From: Streptomyces viridiviolaceus
Lineage (GTDB): Bacteria > Actinomycetota > Actinomycetes > Streptomycetales > Streptomycetaceae
NCBI RefSeq assembly: GCF_014650995.1
Contig: NZ_BMWA01000012.1
Coordinates: 148,178-212,177 of the forward strand
Reading direction: 5' to 3'
DNA length: 64,000 nucleotides
The translations under genes were made by a program, and so were the position numbers. Below, in pieces: positions 25,881-35,601 of this stretch. Numbering within the stretch: position 1 is the first letter of the stretch; every line of letters begins with the position of its first letter. The notes beneath the pieces were generated by a model. The model saw only the letters and a list, made by a program, of their open reading frames with translations, ran no database searches and was not told the origin of the DNA.

Positions 25881-26813
25881 CTATACGCATGCCTCGGGAC
25901 CGTACGGCGCCGAGGACTGGCGGGACGCGGCCCGGGCCAGTTCGTCCAGCGTCGCCGTCACGGCCGGGACCTGGGCCAGGTCGGGGAGCGTGAGCGCGAC
26001 GATCTCCCGTCGCACCGCCGGCTCCAGCGCCACCGTCCGCGCACCCCTGGGGCGTACGGACTCGACGGCGAGCTGGGGCAGCACGGCCACCCCGAGCCCC
26101 GCGCCGACCAGGCCCACGACCGCCGGGTAGTCGTCGGTCGCGAAGTCGATCCGCGGTGCGAAACCGGCCCCCTCGCACACCTCGACCAGCTGCCCGCGGC
26201 AGCGCGGGCAACCCGCGATCCACGGCTCCCCGGACAGGTCGCCGATGGCGACGGTCTCCGCGTGCGCCAGCCGATGACCCCCGGGCACCAGCGCCACCAG
26301 GCGGTCGGTCAGCAGGGGCCGTACGACGAGGTCGTCCCACTCCTCGGCGGCCGCCGCCCCCTCGTAGCGGAAGGCCAGCGCCACGTCGCAGTCGCCCTCC
26401 CGCAGCAGTTCCACGGACTTCGGCGGCTCGGCCTCCTCCAGCGAGACCCGGGTGCCGGGGTGCGCGGCGCGCAGCGCGGCGAGGGCGGTCGGCACGAGCG
26501 TGGAGCTGCCGCTGGGGAAGGAGACCAGCCGCACCCGCCCCGCCCGCAGCCCGGCGATCGCGGCGACCTCCTCCTCGGCGGCGGTCAGCCCGGCGAGGAT
26601 CCCGGCGGCGTGCCGCACCAGTGCCTCTCCGGCCTGGGTGAGCCGCATCTCGCGTCCGCTGCGCACCAGCAGGGGCGTGCCGACGGATGCCTCCAGGGCC
26701 TTCATCTGCTGGCTGACGGCGGGCTGGGTGCAGCCCAGCTCGCGCCCCGCGGCGGAGAAGGAACCGGTGGACGCCACGGCACGCAGCACGCGGAGATGAC
26801 GGGCCTCGATCAC
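25881..26813 (-). CDS. LysR-family transcriptional regulator
   Basis: About 310 aa. The N-terminal winged HTH (FSAAGRELGCTQPAVSQQMKA) is typical, followed by a periplasmic-binding-protein-like effector domain. I chose GTG 26813, which begins the conserved VIEARHLRVL; a -10-like TATCCT ends 7 nt upstream, suggesting a leaderless message. It is divergent from the MOSC gene, the usual LysR target arrangement, and its stop faces whiD. Confidence 0.88.
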   Translation of the reverse strand: MIEARHLRVLRAVASTGSFSAAGRELGCTQPAVSQQMKALEASVGTPLLVRSGREMRLTQAGEALVRHAAGILAGLTAAEEEVAAIAGLRAGRVRLVSFPSGSSTLVPTALAALRAAHPGTRVSLEEAEPPKSVELLREGDCDVALAFRYEGAAAAEEWDDLVVRPLLTDRLVALVPGGHRLAHAETVAIGDLSGEPWIAGCPRCRGQLVEVCEGAGFAPRIDFATDDYPAVVGLVGAGLGVAVLPQLAVESVRPRGARTVALEPAVRREIVALTLPDLAQVPAVTATLDELARAASRQSSAPYGPEACV

Positions 26814-26820
26814 ACATCTG

Positions 26821-26826
26821 AGGATA
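26821..26826 (-). promoter_or_regulatory. -10 box of a probable leaderless LysR transcript
   Basis: TATCCT on the minus strand, 7 nt before the chosen GTG. There is no recognisable ribosome site in between. The -35 is not clear. Confidence 0.35.
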
Positions 26827-26894
26827 AGCGATCCTTTGACGCGGCGCCGAATAATACGTCGACGCTTTGACGGCGGGTGTCCTACCGTGCCGCC

Positions 26895-27563
26895 ATGAAG
26901 CTTCTGTCTGTGAACCTGGGCCGTCCGAAGGCCGTGCCGTACACGGATCACCCCGAGGGCGTGACCGGCATCGACAAGCAGCCGGCCGACGGACCCGTAC
27001 GGGTGACGGCGCCCGGGCCGAAGGGGGTCGGCGCGAGCGGGCTGGCCGGGGACACGGTGTGCGACACGCGCCACCACGGCGGCACGGACCAGGCCGTGTA
27101 CGCGGTGGCGCGCGAGGACCTGGACGACTGGGAGCGCGAGCTGGGCCGGCCGCTGGTCAACGGCGCCTTCGGCGAGAACCTGACGACGACGGGACTGGAC
27201 GTGTGCGGCGCCCGGATCGGCGAGCGCTGGCGGGTCGGGCCCGATCTGGTGCTGGAGGTCACCTCCGGCCGGATCCCCTGCCGTACCTTCCAGGGCCATC
27301 TGGGTGAGAAGCGCTGGGTGAAGCGCTTCACGGAGAAGGGGGCGCCGGGCGCCTACCTGCGGGTGATCGAACCCGGTGAGATCCGGGCGGGCGACGCGGT
27401 GGAGATCGTGCACCGGCCCGGCCACGAGGTGACGGTGGCGTTGCAGTTCCGGGCCGTGACGACCGAGCGGGAGCTGCTGCCCCGGCTGCTCGAGGCGGGC
27501 GACGCGCTGCACCCGGACGCGCTGGCCGCGGCCCGGAAGTACGTGGCCGCCCGGGAAGCCTGA
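26895..27563 (+). CDS. MOSC-domain protein
   Basis: 222 aa. A MOSC (molybdenum cofactor sulfurase C-terminal) domain of the YiiM type, with HHGGTDQAVYAV, the conserved GENLTTTGLD and SGRIPCRTF carrying a Cys. Family members such as YiiM reduce N-hydroxylated compounds with molybdenum cofactor or transfer sulfur; the exact substrate is unknown. It is divergent from the LysR gene, which may control it. Confidence 0.88.
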   Translation: MKLLSVNLGRPKAVPYTDHPEGVTGIDKQPADGPVRVTAPGPKGVGASGLAGDTVCDTRHHGGTDQAVYAVAREDLDDWERELGRPLVNGAFGENLTTTGLDVCGARIGERWRVGPDLVLEVTSGRIPCRTFQGHLGEKRWVKRFTEKGAPGAYLRVIEPGEIRAGDAVEIVHRPGHEVTVALQFRAVTTERELLPRLLEAGDALHPDALAAARKYVAAREA

Positions 27564-27595
27564 CACGGCCTCACGCCGACCCCCTTCACGGGTGC

Positions 27596-27619
27596 TTCAC
27601 CGGCCGGGGAGCCGGTGAG
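27596..27619 (+). terminator. hairpin after the MOSC gene
   Basis: An 8-bp stem tcaccggc/gccggtga with a 6-nt loop, between the MOSC stop and the SDR gene. The SDR gene therefore probably has its own start of transcription. Confidence 0.5.
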
Positions 27620-27659
27620 CGAAGCGGACGGACGCGGTCCGGGTCACTAACCTTGCGCC

Positions 27660-28433
27660 ATGACAACGGCATTGATTACGGGATCGACCGCGGGAATCGG
27701 CGCCGCGTTCGCGCGGCGGCTGGCGGCCGACGGGCACGACCTGGTGCTCGTGGCCCGCGACACCAAGCGGCTGCGCGAGCAGGCGACCGAGCTGCACGAC
27801 CGGCACGGCATCGAGGCCGAGGTGCTGACGGCCGACCTCGCGACGGACGACGGCATCGAGGCGGTGGCCGCCCGGCTGGGCGAACGCAGGAAGCCCGTCG
27901 ACCTGCTGATCAACAACGCCGGCTTCGGCAACAAGGGCCGTTTCCTCGACGTCCCCATGGCCGACGAGCTGACGATGCTGAAGGTGCACTGCGAGGCGGT
28001 GCTCCGGCTGACCTCGGCGGCGACGGAGGCGATGCGGGACCGGGGCCGCGGGGGTGTCGTCAACGTGGCCTCGGTCGCGGCGTTCGTGCCGCGCGGCACC
28101 TACGGGGCCTCGAAGGCATGGGTCGTGCAGTTCACGCAGGGCGTGGCACGGGACCTGGCCGGGAGCGGGGTGCGGCTGATGGCGCTCTGCCCGGGCTTCG
28201 TGCGCACCGAGTTCCACGAGCGGGCCGGGATGGGCACGGACAACATCCCGAACTGGATGTGGCTGGACGCCGACAAACTGGTCGCGGCGGCGCTGAAGGA
28301 CCTGGCCCGGGGCAAGACCCTGTCGGTTCCGGACCCCCGGTACAAGACGCTGATGGGGGCGACGAAGCTGGTGCCGCGGGGGATGCTGGGCGGGATCACG
28401 TCGAAGACGGGGCGGAAGTACGGGCCGCAGTAG
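27660..28433 (+). CDS. short-chain dehydrogenase/reductase
   Basis: 257 aa classical SDR: cofactor motif TGSTAGIG at residues 8-15, NNAG at about 87-90, then the catalytic Ser, Tyr and Lys of the YGASK segment. The Arg residues after the first motif favour NADP(H). It resembles the DltE/YqjQ-like reductases acting on acyl or keto substrates. No pathway neighbours reveal its substrate. Confidence 0.9.
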   Translation: MTTALITGSTAGIGAAFARRLAADGHDLVLVARDTKRLREQATELHDRHGIEAEVLTADLATDDGIEAVAARLGERRKPVDLLINNAGFGNKGRFLDVPMADELTMLKVHCEAVLRLTSAATEAMRDRGRGGVVNVASVAAFVPRGTYGASKAWVVQFTQGVARDLAGSGVRLMALCPGFVRTEFHERAGMGTDNIPNWMWLDADKLVAAALKDLARGKTLSVPDPRYKTLMGATKLVPRGMLGGITSKTGRKYGPQ

Positions 28434-28456
28434 CGCCCGGGCGTTCCGCACACGGG

Positions 28457-28500
28457 GAAGGCCCCGTCTCCGTCACGGGCGTGACGGGGACGGGGCCTTC
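28457..28500. terminator. strong terminator shared by SDR gene and groEL
   Basis: A long inverted repeat (gaaggccccgtc..ccgtcac with its complement, one bulge) between the convergent stops of the SDR gene and groEL; probably works on both strands. Confidence 0.85.
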
Positions 28501-28517
28501 CGCTACGAGCGTGTCGC

Positions 28518-30143
<1,626 letters not shown>

Positions 30144-30182
30144 GGGAGCGTGAGCCCTCTTCCGAAATCTAGGGGAAAACTG

Positions 30183-30235
30183 GCTGCGCCCCGGGCGCCC
30201 GGCTTCTTATGGGTCGCGGGGGCCAGGGGCGCAGC
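30183..30235 (-). other. stem-loop in the groES-groEL spacer
   Basis: A perfect 10-bp inverted repeat (gctgcgcccc/ggggcgcagc) separated by 33 nt that include an internal GC stem. No CIRCE box lies here, so groEL should be read from the groES promoter; the structure could attenuate or process the mRNA. Confidence 0.5.
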
Positions 30236-30263
30236 TGCTGAGCAGGAGTCGAGGTGAGTCGAC

Positions 30264-30572
30264 TTACTTCTCGATGATCGCGAGCACGTCGCGGGCCGAG
30301 AGGACGAGGTACTCCTCGCCGTTGTACTTCACCTCGGTGCCGCCGTACTTGCTGTAGAGCACGACGTCGCCGACGGAGACGTCGAGCGGAAGACGGTTGC
30401 CGTCCTCGAAGCGGCCCGGGCCCACGGCCAGGACGACGCCCTCCTGGGGCTTCTCCTTGGCGGTGTCCGGAATGACCAGGCCCGAAGCCGTGGTCTGCTC
30501 GGCGTCGAGCGGCTGGACCACGATGCGGTCCTCGAGCGGCTTGATGGCAACCTTGGAGCTGGCGGTCGTCAC
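30264..30572 (-). CDS. groES: co-chaperonin GroES
   Basis: 102 aa, normal length, with the mobile loop region (EQTTASGLVIPDTAKEKP) and the family ending KYGGTEVKYNGEEYLVL. Starts at GTG 30572 behind a GGGAGG site. First gene of the groES-groEL operon under two CIRCE operators. Confidence 0.97.
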   Translation of the reverse strand: MTTASSKVAIKPLEDRIVVQPLDAEQTTASGLVIPDTAKEKPQEGVVLAVGPGRFEDGNRLPLDVSVGDVVLYSKYGGTEVKYNGEEYLVLSARDVLAIIEK

Positions 30573-30671
30573 GATCCGACCTCCCCCTTCGGAGATCTCA
30601 CGGGGTTAACTGTCTGAGGTGGCGACCAGGTCGATCCGTCGTCGCGGGTGCCGGACCTGCCCGTCGCGTTG

Positions 30672-30698
30672 TTGGCACTCTCCTAGGGGGAGTGCCAG
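30672..30698. promoter_or_regulatory. CIRCE operator 1 (HrcA)
   Basis: TTGGCACTC-N9-GAGTGCCAG, matching the CIRCE consensus (TTAGCACTC-N9-GAGTGCTAA). It sits around the expected transcription start of groES and is the binding site of HrcA. Confidence 0.92.
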
Positions 30699-30703
30699 AG
30701 CCG

Positions 30704-30733
30704 AGACTATGACCGCGATTAGCACTCGGTCAA
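30704..30733 (-). promoter_or_regulatory. groES promoter
   Basis: On the minus strand TTGACC (30728-30733) and TAGTCT (30704-30709) are 18 nt apart. The -35 lies inside the spacer of the upstream CIRCE box, so HrcA binding would block polymerase. Confidence 0.7.
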
Positions 30734-30745
30734 GCGGAGTGCCAA
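30719..30745. promoter_or_regulatory. CIRCE operator 2 (HrcA)
   Basis: TTAGCACTC-N9-GAGTGCCAA, the better of the two boxes. Overlaps the -35 region of groES. Confidence 0.95.
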
Positions 30746-30868
30746 TGCCTGCGGCGCGTCGGCCGTCGTTCACGTGTGAACGCCGGTTTCTTCAGCACCC
30801 CGGCGTGGGTGTGGGCGTCGCTGGGGGATGCCGCCCCCAGGCCCCCGCTTTCGGCCTTCGGCCTCGTC

Positions 30869-30888
30869 CTCAAACGCCGGACGGGCTG
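30869..30888. repeat. common Streptomyces intergenic repeat
   Basis: cctcaaacgccggacgggct is a sequence found many times between genes in Streptomyces genomes. Here it is between the CIRCE boxes and the deacetylase genes and is preceded by short GC hairpins. The stretch 30746-30934 has no gene. Confidence 0.6.
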
Positions 30889-30934
30889 AGAGTGCCGGAC
30901 CGGCGTCGACGGGTGCGGCCGGCAACACCCACCG

Positions 30935-31627
30935 CTAGAGGTAGTCCTCCAGACGGCCCACCCTCAAGCCCTGCTCCCCGATCCTCCGCAGCAGGTCCTC
31001 CGTGCGGCCCGGCGCGTCGACGGACACGATGTCGCCGGGGAGCAGGCGGGGCTCGCCGCGGGTGTAGGTCAGGTCGCCGTCGCCGTCCAGGGTCGCCCGC
31101 CACAGGACGACCGCCTTGATGCCGCAGTCGGCGGCGGCGCGCAGGGTGGTCGTGTCGTACCTGCCGTAGGGCGGGCGGAAGAGGTGGGGGCGGACGCCGA
31201 AGCGGGAGTGCAGCTTGCGTTGCTGGCCGCAGATCTCGGCGCGCTGGCCGGCGTAGGGCAGGGCCCGCAGGGAGCGGTGGTCGAGGGTGTGGTTCTGCAG
31301 GCTCGCACCGACCGAGCGCAGCCGGGCGAAGTGGCCGTACGCCGGTCCGGCGACGGTGTCGGTGAGGAACAGGGTGATCGGCAGCCTCCGTTCGCGGACC
31401 ATGCCGACGAACCGCGGGTCCCGTTCGGCGGCGTCGTCGTAGGTGAGGAAGACGACGTCGTCCCGGGTGGGGACGTGGTCCACGACCGCGGGCAGGTCCC
31501 GGCCCCGCCCCTGGGCGGGCGGGGCCTTGCCCGCGGTGCGCTCGGCGGGGCCGGTGAACTGGGCGCAGCCGGCGAGCAGCACGGCCGCCAGGGCGGCCCC
31601 GGCCGGCCGGAACCGCCCCCGCCTCAC
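30935..31627 (-). CDS. lipoprotein polysaccharide deacetylase
   Basis: About 230 aa, GTG start. N-terminal lipobox (LLAGC, Cys near residue 21) indicates a lipid-anchored protein outside the membrane. NodB-type (CE4) motifs are visible: the TYDDA version of TFDDG with the metal Asp, the NHTLDH metal-histidine motif and RPPYGRYD. Expected to remove acetyl groups from peptidoglycan or another polymer. It overlaps the paralogue upstream by GTGA, so translation is coupled, and both proteins end in RLEDYL. Confidence 0.85.
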   Translation of the reverse strand: MRRGRFRPAGAALAAVLLAGCAQFTGPAERTAGKAPPAQGRGRDLPAVVDHVPTRDDVVFLTYDDAAERDPRFVGMVRERRLPITLFLTDTVAGPAYGHFARLRSVGASLQNHTLDHRSLRALPYAGQRAEICGQQRKLHSRFGVRPHLFRPPYGRYDTTTLRAAADCGIKAVVLWRATLDGDGDLTYTRGEPRLLPGDIVSVDAPGRTEDLLRRIGEQGLRVGRLEDYL

Positions 31628-32544
31628 AGGTAGTCCTCCAGCCGGGCCACGGCGTATCCCTCGGCGGTGACCTTGTCGAGGAACTCACGGACCATGTCGC
31701 GCATGGTGCCGCCCCAGTCGCCCGGGCCCCGGAAGTGGGTGAGGACGATGTCGCCGGGGCGGATCCTGCGGTCCCACTCGCGGTAGTCCCAGTGGTCGGC
31801 GAAGACCTCCTCGTTCCAGATCGGGGCGTATCTGATGCCGCAGGCCTTCGCGGCCCGCAGGGTGTCCCGGTTGTAGTTGCCGTAGGGCGGGCGGAAGAGG
31901 ACCGGGCGCTTGCCGTAGCGCTCCTCGATCACGTCCTGCATGCCGCAGATCTCGCGCTTCTGCTCCGCGTACGACAGGCCGGGCAGGTAGGGGTGGTTGA
32001 GGGTGTGGTTGTTGAGGGTGACCCCGCGGGACTGCATGTCCTCGAAGTAGCCGTAGTCGTCCCTGACCAGGTAGTCGCTGAGGAAGGCGGTGTACGGGAT
32101 CCTCAGCTCGCTCATCATGCGCAGGAACTCGGGGTCCTTCTCGGCTCCGTCGTCGATGGTGAGGAAGACGACCTTCTCCTTGGTGGGAACGGTGGTGAAG
32201 ACCGGCGGCAGGCCCTCCTGCCCGGTCACCTCGAAGCCCTCGCGGGGGGTGATCACCGGCTTCTTCGCGGGGGGCGGGGGTGGCGTCAGCGGGACCCGCT
32301 CCAGGTTCCAGCGCCGGGCCGCGGCGACCCGGGCGGCGTGGGCCGCGCGCGGTTCGGACCCATAGGCGTCCGGCGCATGCGCCGAGGGCTGCTGGCCGGA
32401 GGCGGGGCGCACCCCGGAGGCGTCCTGCGCGCAGCCGGACACGAGGGCGGCCACGGCGAGGGCGGCGAGGCCGCCGCGAACCCCGGGCCCCGCGAGGTTC
32501 ACCCGAAAAGCCCGTCTCTTATCGTTTTGTACGATTACTCGCAT
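31624..32544 (-). CDS. lipoprotein polysaccharide deacetylase, paralogue
   Basis: About 306 aa. Signal sequence with lipobox LVSGC (Cys near residue 38), a spacer rich in Ala/Arg/Pro, then a CE4/NodB domain with TIDDGAEKD, NHTLNHPY and RPPYGNYNRD motifs, the metal ligands and the catalytic segment kept. The start at ATG 32544 is the first in frame with a fitting signal peptide; the ribosome site is weak. It is the first of a tandem duplicated pair with the following gene. Confidence 0.85.
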   Translation of the reverse strand: MRVIVQNDKRRAFRVNLAGPGVRGGLAALAVAALVSGCAQDASGVRPASGQQPSAHAPDAYGSEPRAAHAARVAAARRWNLERVPLTPPPPPAKKPVITPREGFEVTGQEGLPPVFTTVPTKEKVVFLTIDDGAEKDPEFLRMMSELRIPYTAFLSDYLVRDDYGYFEDMQSRGVTLNNHTLNHPYLPGLSYAEQKREICGMQDVIEERYGKRPVLFRPPYGNYNRDTLRAAKACGIRYAPIWNEEVFADHWDYREWDRRIRPGDIVLTHFRGPGDWGGTMRDMVREFLDKVTAEGYAVARLEDYL

Positions 32545-32634
32545 GGTGCCGGATCTTCGCAGCCCGCGGCCCCGGAACCCCGTCCGACACCGCGTCGGAG
32601 GCACACCGTCCACCGACTGGCCCACAATGAGCCG

Positions 32635-33804
32635 GTGAACGACCTCGACGCCCTCCTCACCCCCGAAGGCCGCGACCTCCTCGACGCGGTGCGCGGCACC
32701 GATCCCGCCCAGGAGCTGGCCGTCGCCACCCGGCTGCGGCGCGAGCACCCGGCCGAGCTGGTCTCGGCGGCGCTCGGACAGGCGCGGCTGAGGCAACGGG
32801 CGGTGGCGAAGTTCGGGGCGGAGGACGCCGGGCGGATGTTCTTCACGCCGAACGGCGTCGAGCAGTCGACGCGGGCGAGCGTGGCCGCGTACCGGGCCCG
32901 GCGGCTGACGGACCTGGGCGTGACCTCCGTCGCCGACCTGTGCTGCGGGATCGGCGGCGACGCGATCGCGCTGGCCCGCGCCGGGATCCGGGTGCTGGCC
33001 GTGGACCGGGACCCGGCGACGGTCGCGGCGGCCCGCGCCAACGCCGACGCGCTGGGGCTCGGCGACCTGATCGAGGTGCGCGAGGCGGACGTCACGGAGG
33101 TGGACACGGGCGGCTACGACGCCGTGTTCGTCGACCCGGCGCGCAGGGGCGGCCGCGGCCGGATTTTCGACCCGGAGGCCTACTCACCGCCGCTGTCCTG
33201 GGCGGTCGAGGCGGCCCGTACGGCGTCCCGCGCCGCCGCGCTGAAGATCGCGCCCGGCATTCCGCACGAGGCGGTGCCCGCCGACGCCGAGGCCGAGTGG
33301 ATCTCCGACGGCGGGGACGTGAAGGAGGCGGTGCTGTGGTTCGGGACCGCGCCCGGCGCGGTACGGGCCACGCTGCTGCCGGGTCCGCGCACGCTGCTGT
33401 CCCGGGGTCTGCCCGATCCGGAGGTCCGCACCCCGGGCCGGTACCTGTACGAACCCGACGGCGCCGTCATCCGCGCCCACCTCGTCGCCGAGGTCGCCGA
33501 GCGGGTCGGCGGCGGACTGCTCGACGCGACGATCGCGTACGTCACGGCGGACGAGCTGCTGCCGACGCCGTACGCCACGGCGTACGAGATCACCGACCTG
33601 ATGCCCTTCAACGTGAAGCGGCTGAAGGCGCTGCTGCGGGAACGTCAGGTCGGCACGCTGACCGTGAAGAAGCGGGGATCGGCGGTCGAGCCCGAGGAGC
33701 TGCGACGGAAGGTCAAGCCCCAGGGACCCCACTCGGCGACCGTGTTCCTGACCCGGGTCGCGGGGGCGCCGACGATGCTGATCGGCCACCCGGCCGTCGG
33801 CTAA
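32635..33804 (+). CDS. SAM-dependent methyltransferase with THUMP-like domain
   Basis: About 389 aa from GTG 32635. SAM-binding motif DLCCGIGGDA near residues 101-110, acidic AVDRDP and the motif-IV-like DPARRGG. The C-terminal region matches the THUMP-like domain of actinobacterial putative RNA methyltransferases. Substrate probably RNA, unproven. Its stop (TAA) overlaps head-on the stop of the sigma gene on the other strand. An ATG at 32627 is in another frame and closes after three codons. Confidence 0.8.
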   Translation: MNDLDALLTPEGRDLLDAVRGTDPAQELAVATRLRREHPAELVSAALGQARLRQRAVAKFGAEDAGRMFFTPNGVEQSTRASVAAYRARRLTDLGVTSVADLCCGIGGDAIALARAGIRVLAVDRDPATVAAARANADALGLGDLIEVREADVTEVDTGGYDAVFVDPARRGGRGRIFDPEAYSPPLSWAVEAARTASRAAALKIAPGIPHEAVPADAEAEWISDGGDVKEAVLWFGTAPGAVRATLLPGPRTLLSRGLPDPEVRTPGRYLYEPDGAVIRAHLVAEVAERVGGGLLDATIAYVTADELLPTPYATAYEITDLMPFNVKRLKALLRERQVGTLTVKKRGSAVEPEELRRKVKPQGPHSATVFLTRVAGAPTMLIGHPAVG

Positions 33805-35087
33805 CCGCACTCCTCGGCGCGGCGGGTCAGCAGGTCGCGTTCCCGTTCGTTGCCCGCCAGCGACGCGGCGCGGGTGAACTCCGCCCGCGCCTCTGCCGTA
33901 CGGCCCAGGCGCAGCAGGAGGTCGCCCCGGACGCTGGGCAGCAGGTGGTAGTCGCGCAGGGCGGGTTCGGCGGCGAGGGCGTCGACGATGTCCAGTGCCG
34001 GGGCCGGGCCCTCGGCCATCGACACGGCGACCGCGCGGTTGAGTTCGACCACCGGGGACGGGGCGCGCGCCGCGAGCAGGGCGTAGAGGGTGGCGATGCG
34101 CTGCCAGTCGGTCTCCTCGTAGCTGTACGCGAGGGCGTGGCAGGCGGCGATCGCGGCCTGGAGGACGTACGGGCCCGGGGCGCCGGCGGCGGTGGCGTCG
34201 GCGCGGCCCAGGGCGGTGACGCCGCGGGCGATCAGCATGCGGTTCCAGCGGCGGCGGTTCTGGTCCTTCAGCAGGACGGGTTCGCCGCCGGGGCCGGTGC
34301 GGGCGGCGGTGCGGGACGCCTGGAACTCCAGCAGCGCCGTCAGGCCGTGGACCTCCGGCTCCTTCGGCATCAGGGCGCAGAGCACGCGGGCCAGGCGCAG
34401 GGCGTCCTCGCAGAGGGCGGGGCGCAGCCAGTCGTCGCCGGCGGTCGCGGCGTACCCCTCGTTGAAGATCAGGTAGATGACGTCCAGGACCGAGCCGAGC
34501 CGGGCCGCGCGCTCCGGGCCGTACGGCACCTCGAACGCGACGTTCTTCGCCGCCAGCGTCCGCTTGGCGCGCACGATGCGCTGCGCGACCGTCGGCTCCG
34601 GGACGAGGAACGCGCGGGCGATCTCGGCCGTGGTCAGGCCGCCGAGCAGGCGCAGGGTCAGCGCCGTGCGGGCCTCGGCGGACAGCACCGGGTGGCAGGC
34701 GGTGAAGACGAGCCGGAGCAGGTCGTCGTCGATGTCGTCGGGGTCGGCCGGTTCCTCGGGCGGGGCGGCGGTCGACAGATCCCGGCCGATCTCGGCCAGC
34801 TTGCGGGCGTAGTTCTCCCGGCGGCGGATCAGGTCGACGGCGCGGTTGCGGGCGGTGGCCATGAGCCAGGCGCCCGGGTTGTCGGGCACGCCGTCCCGGG
34901 GCCACTGCTCCAGGGCGGCGACCAGGGCGTCCTGCGCGAGTTCCTCGGCGATGCCGACGTCCCGGACGATGCGGGCGACGCCGGCGATGACGCGGGGCGA
35001 CTCCAGGCGGAAGACGGTCTCGATGGCCTCGGTCGCCCGGCCGGGGCCGGAGGTGCCGCCCGGTGCGGCGGTGGGCTGTTGTTCCAC
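33801..35087 (-). CDS. ECF42-type RNA polymerase sigma factor
   Basis: About 428 aa. The sigma regions (region 2 around PGAWLMATARNRAVDLIRR, region 4 around LTTAEIARAFLVPEPTV) occupy the first 180 residues. They are followed by a C-terminal domain of about 240 residues with TPR-like helices, the mark of ECF42 sigma factors. Starts at GTG 35087; no closer ATG is in frame. The DGPF-domain protein immediately upstream is the typical partner of this group. Confidence 0.88.
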   Translation of the reverse strand: MEQQPTAAPGGTSGPGRATEAIETVFRLESPRVIAGVARIVRDVGIAEELAQDALVAALEQWPRDGVPDNPGAWLMATARNRAVDLIRRRENYARKLAEIGRDLSTAAPPEEPADPDDIDDDLLRLVFTACHPVLSAEARTALTLRLLGGLTTAEIARAFLVPEPTVAQRIVRAKRTLAAKNVAFEVPYGPERAARLGSVLDVIYLIFNEGYAATAGDDWLRPALCEDALRLARVLCALMPKEPEVHGLTALLEFQASRTAARTGPGGEPVLLKDQNRRRWNRMLIARGVTALGRADATAAGAPGPYVLQAAIAACHALAYSYEETDWQRIATLYALLAARAPSPVVELNRAVAVSMAEGPAPALDIVDALAAEPALRDYHLLPSVRGDLLLRLGRTAEARAEFTRAASLAGNERERDLLTRRAEECG

Positions 35088-35131
35088 AGCCCACCATGCA
35101 ACACCCTCGGGCGCCCGGGGCAAAGCGGAGG

Positions 35132-35488
35132 TCAGCCCTCCATGATCTCCCGCACCTCGCAGGTCACCGTCCAGTGCTCCTCGTGCACCTTCAGGAAGCG
35201 CTTGGTCCACTCGATCGCCTCGGCCTTGTCCTTGGCCTGCATGAGGGCGTAGCCGCCGATGACCTCCTTGGACTCGGTGAAGGGCCCGTCGGTGACGGAC
35301 AGCTGCCCGCCCTCGTAGTGGACGCGGGTGCCCTGGGCGGTCGGGGTGAGCCCGGCGGTGTCGAGCAGGACGCCGGCCTTCGTCATCTCCTCCATCAGCT
35401 TCTCCATGCGCTGGATCAGCTCGGGGCTGGGCCCGCCGGCGAGGGTGTCGTTCTCCTCGATCCGGATCAGCGACAGGTAGCGGGGCAT
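35132..35488 (-). CDS. DGPF/YCII-domain protein, partner of ECF42 sigma
   Basis: 118 aa. The name motif VTDGPFTESKEVIGGY is at about residues 65-80, in a dimeric alpha-beta YCII-like fold. GAGGAG ribosome site. It is 44 nt ahead of the ECF42 sigma gene, and this pairing is widespread. ECF42 groups usually lack an anti-sigma; the DGPF protein is thought to be a target or signal-handling partner. Function not settled. Confidence 0.88.
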   Translation of the reverse strand: MPRYLSLIRIEENDTLAGGPSPELIQRMEKLMEEMTKAGVLLDTAGLTPTAQGTRVHYEGGQLSVTDGPFTESKEVIGGYALMQAKDKAEAIEWTKRFLKVHEEHWTVTCEVREIMEG

Positions 35489-35570
35489 GGTGGCTCCTCG
35501 GGGACGGTGGCCGGGTCCTTCCCGGCCTCTCACCCCTGCGTCGAACGGGGCGCCGCCGGATCGACACGCT

Positions 35571-35601
35571 CGCCGGAACTCCCCGGAGTTTTTTTCCGGC
35601 G
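35571..35601 (-). terminator. terminator of the LCP gene
   Basis: On the minus strand cgccggaa and ttccggcg flank an inner stem with actcc/ggagt. It starts directly after the LCP stop codon. Seven T on the plus strand make it look like a plus-strand terminator, but no gene on that strand ends here. Confidence 0.65.

Noticed and set aside
25834..26817. Minus-strand frame starting with ATG 26817, overlapping LysR
   Set aside because: Arg/Gly/Ala-rich shadow; the frame from GTG 26813 holds the LysR HTH and effector domain.
35577..35595. Plus-strand intrinsic terminator with T run
   Set aside because: No plus-strand gene ends here; the structure fits better as the end of the LCP gene on the minus strand.
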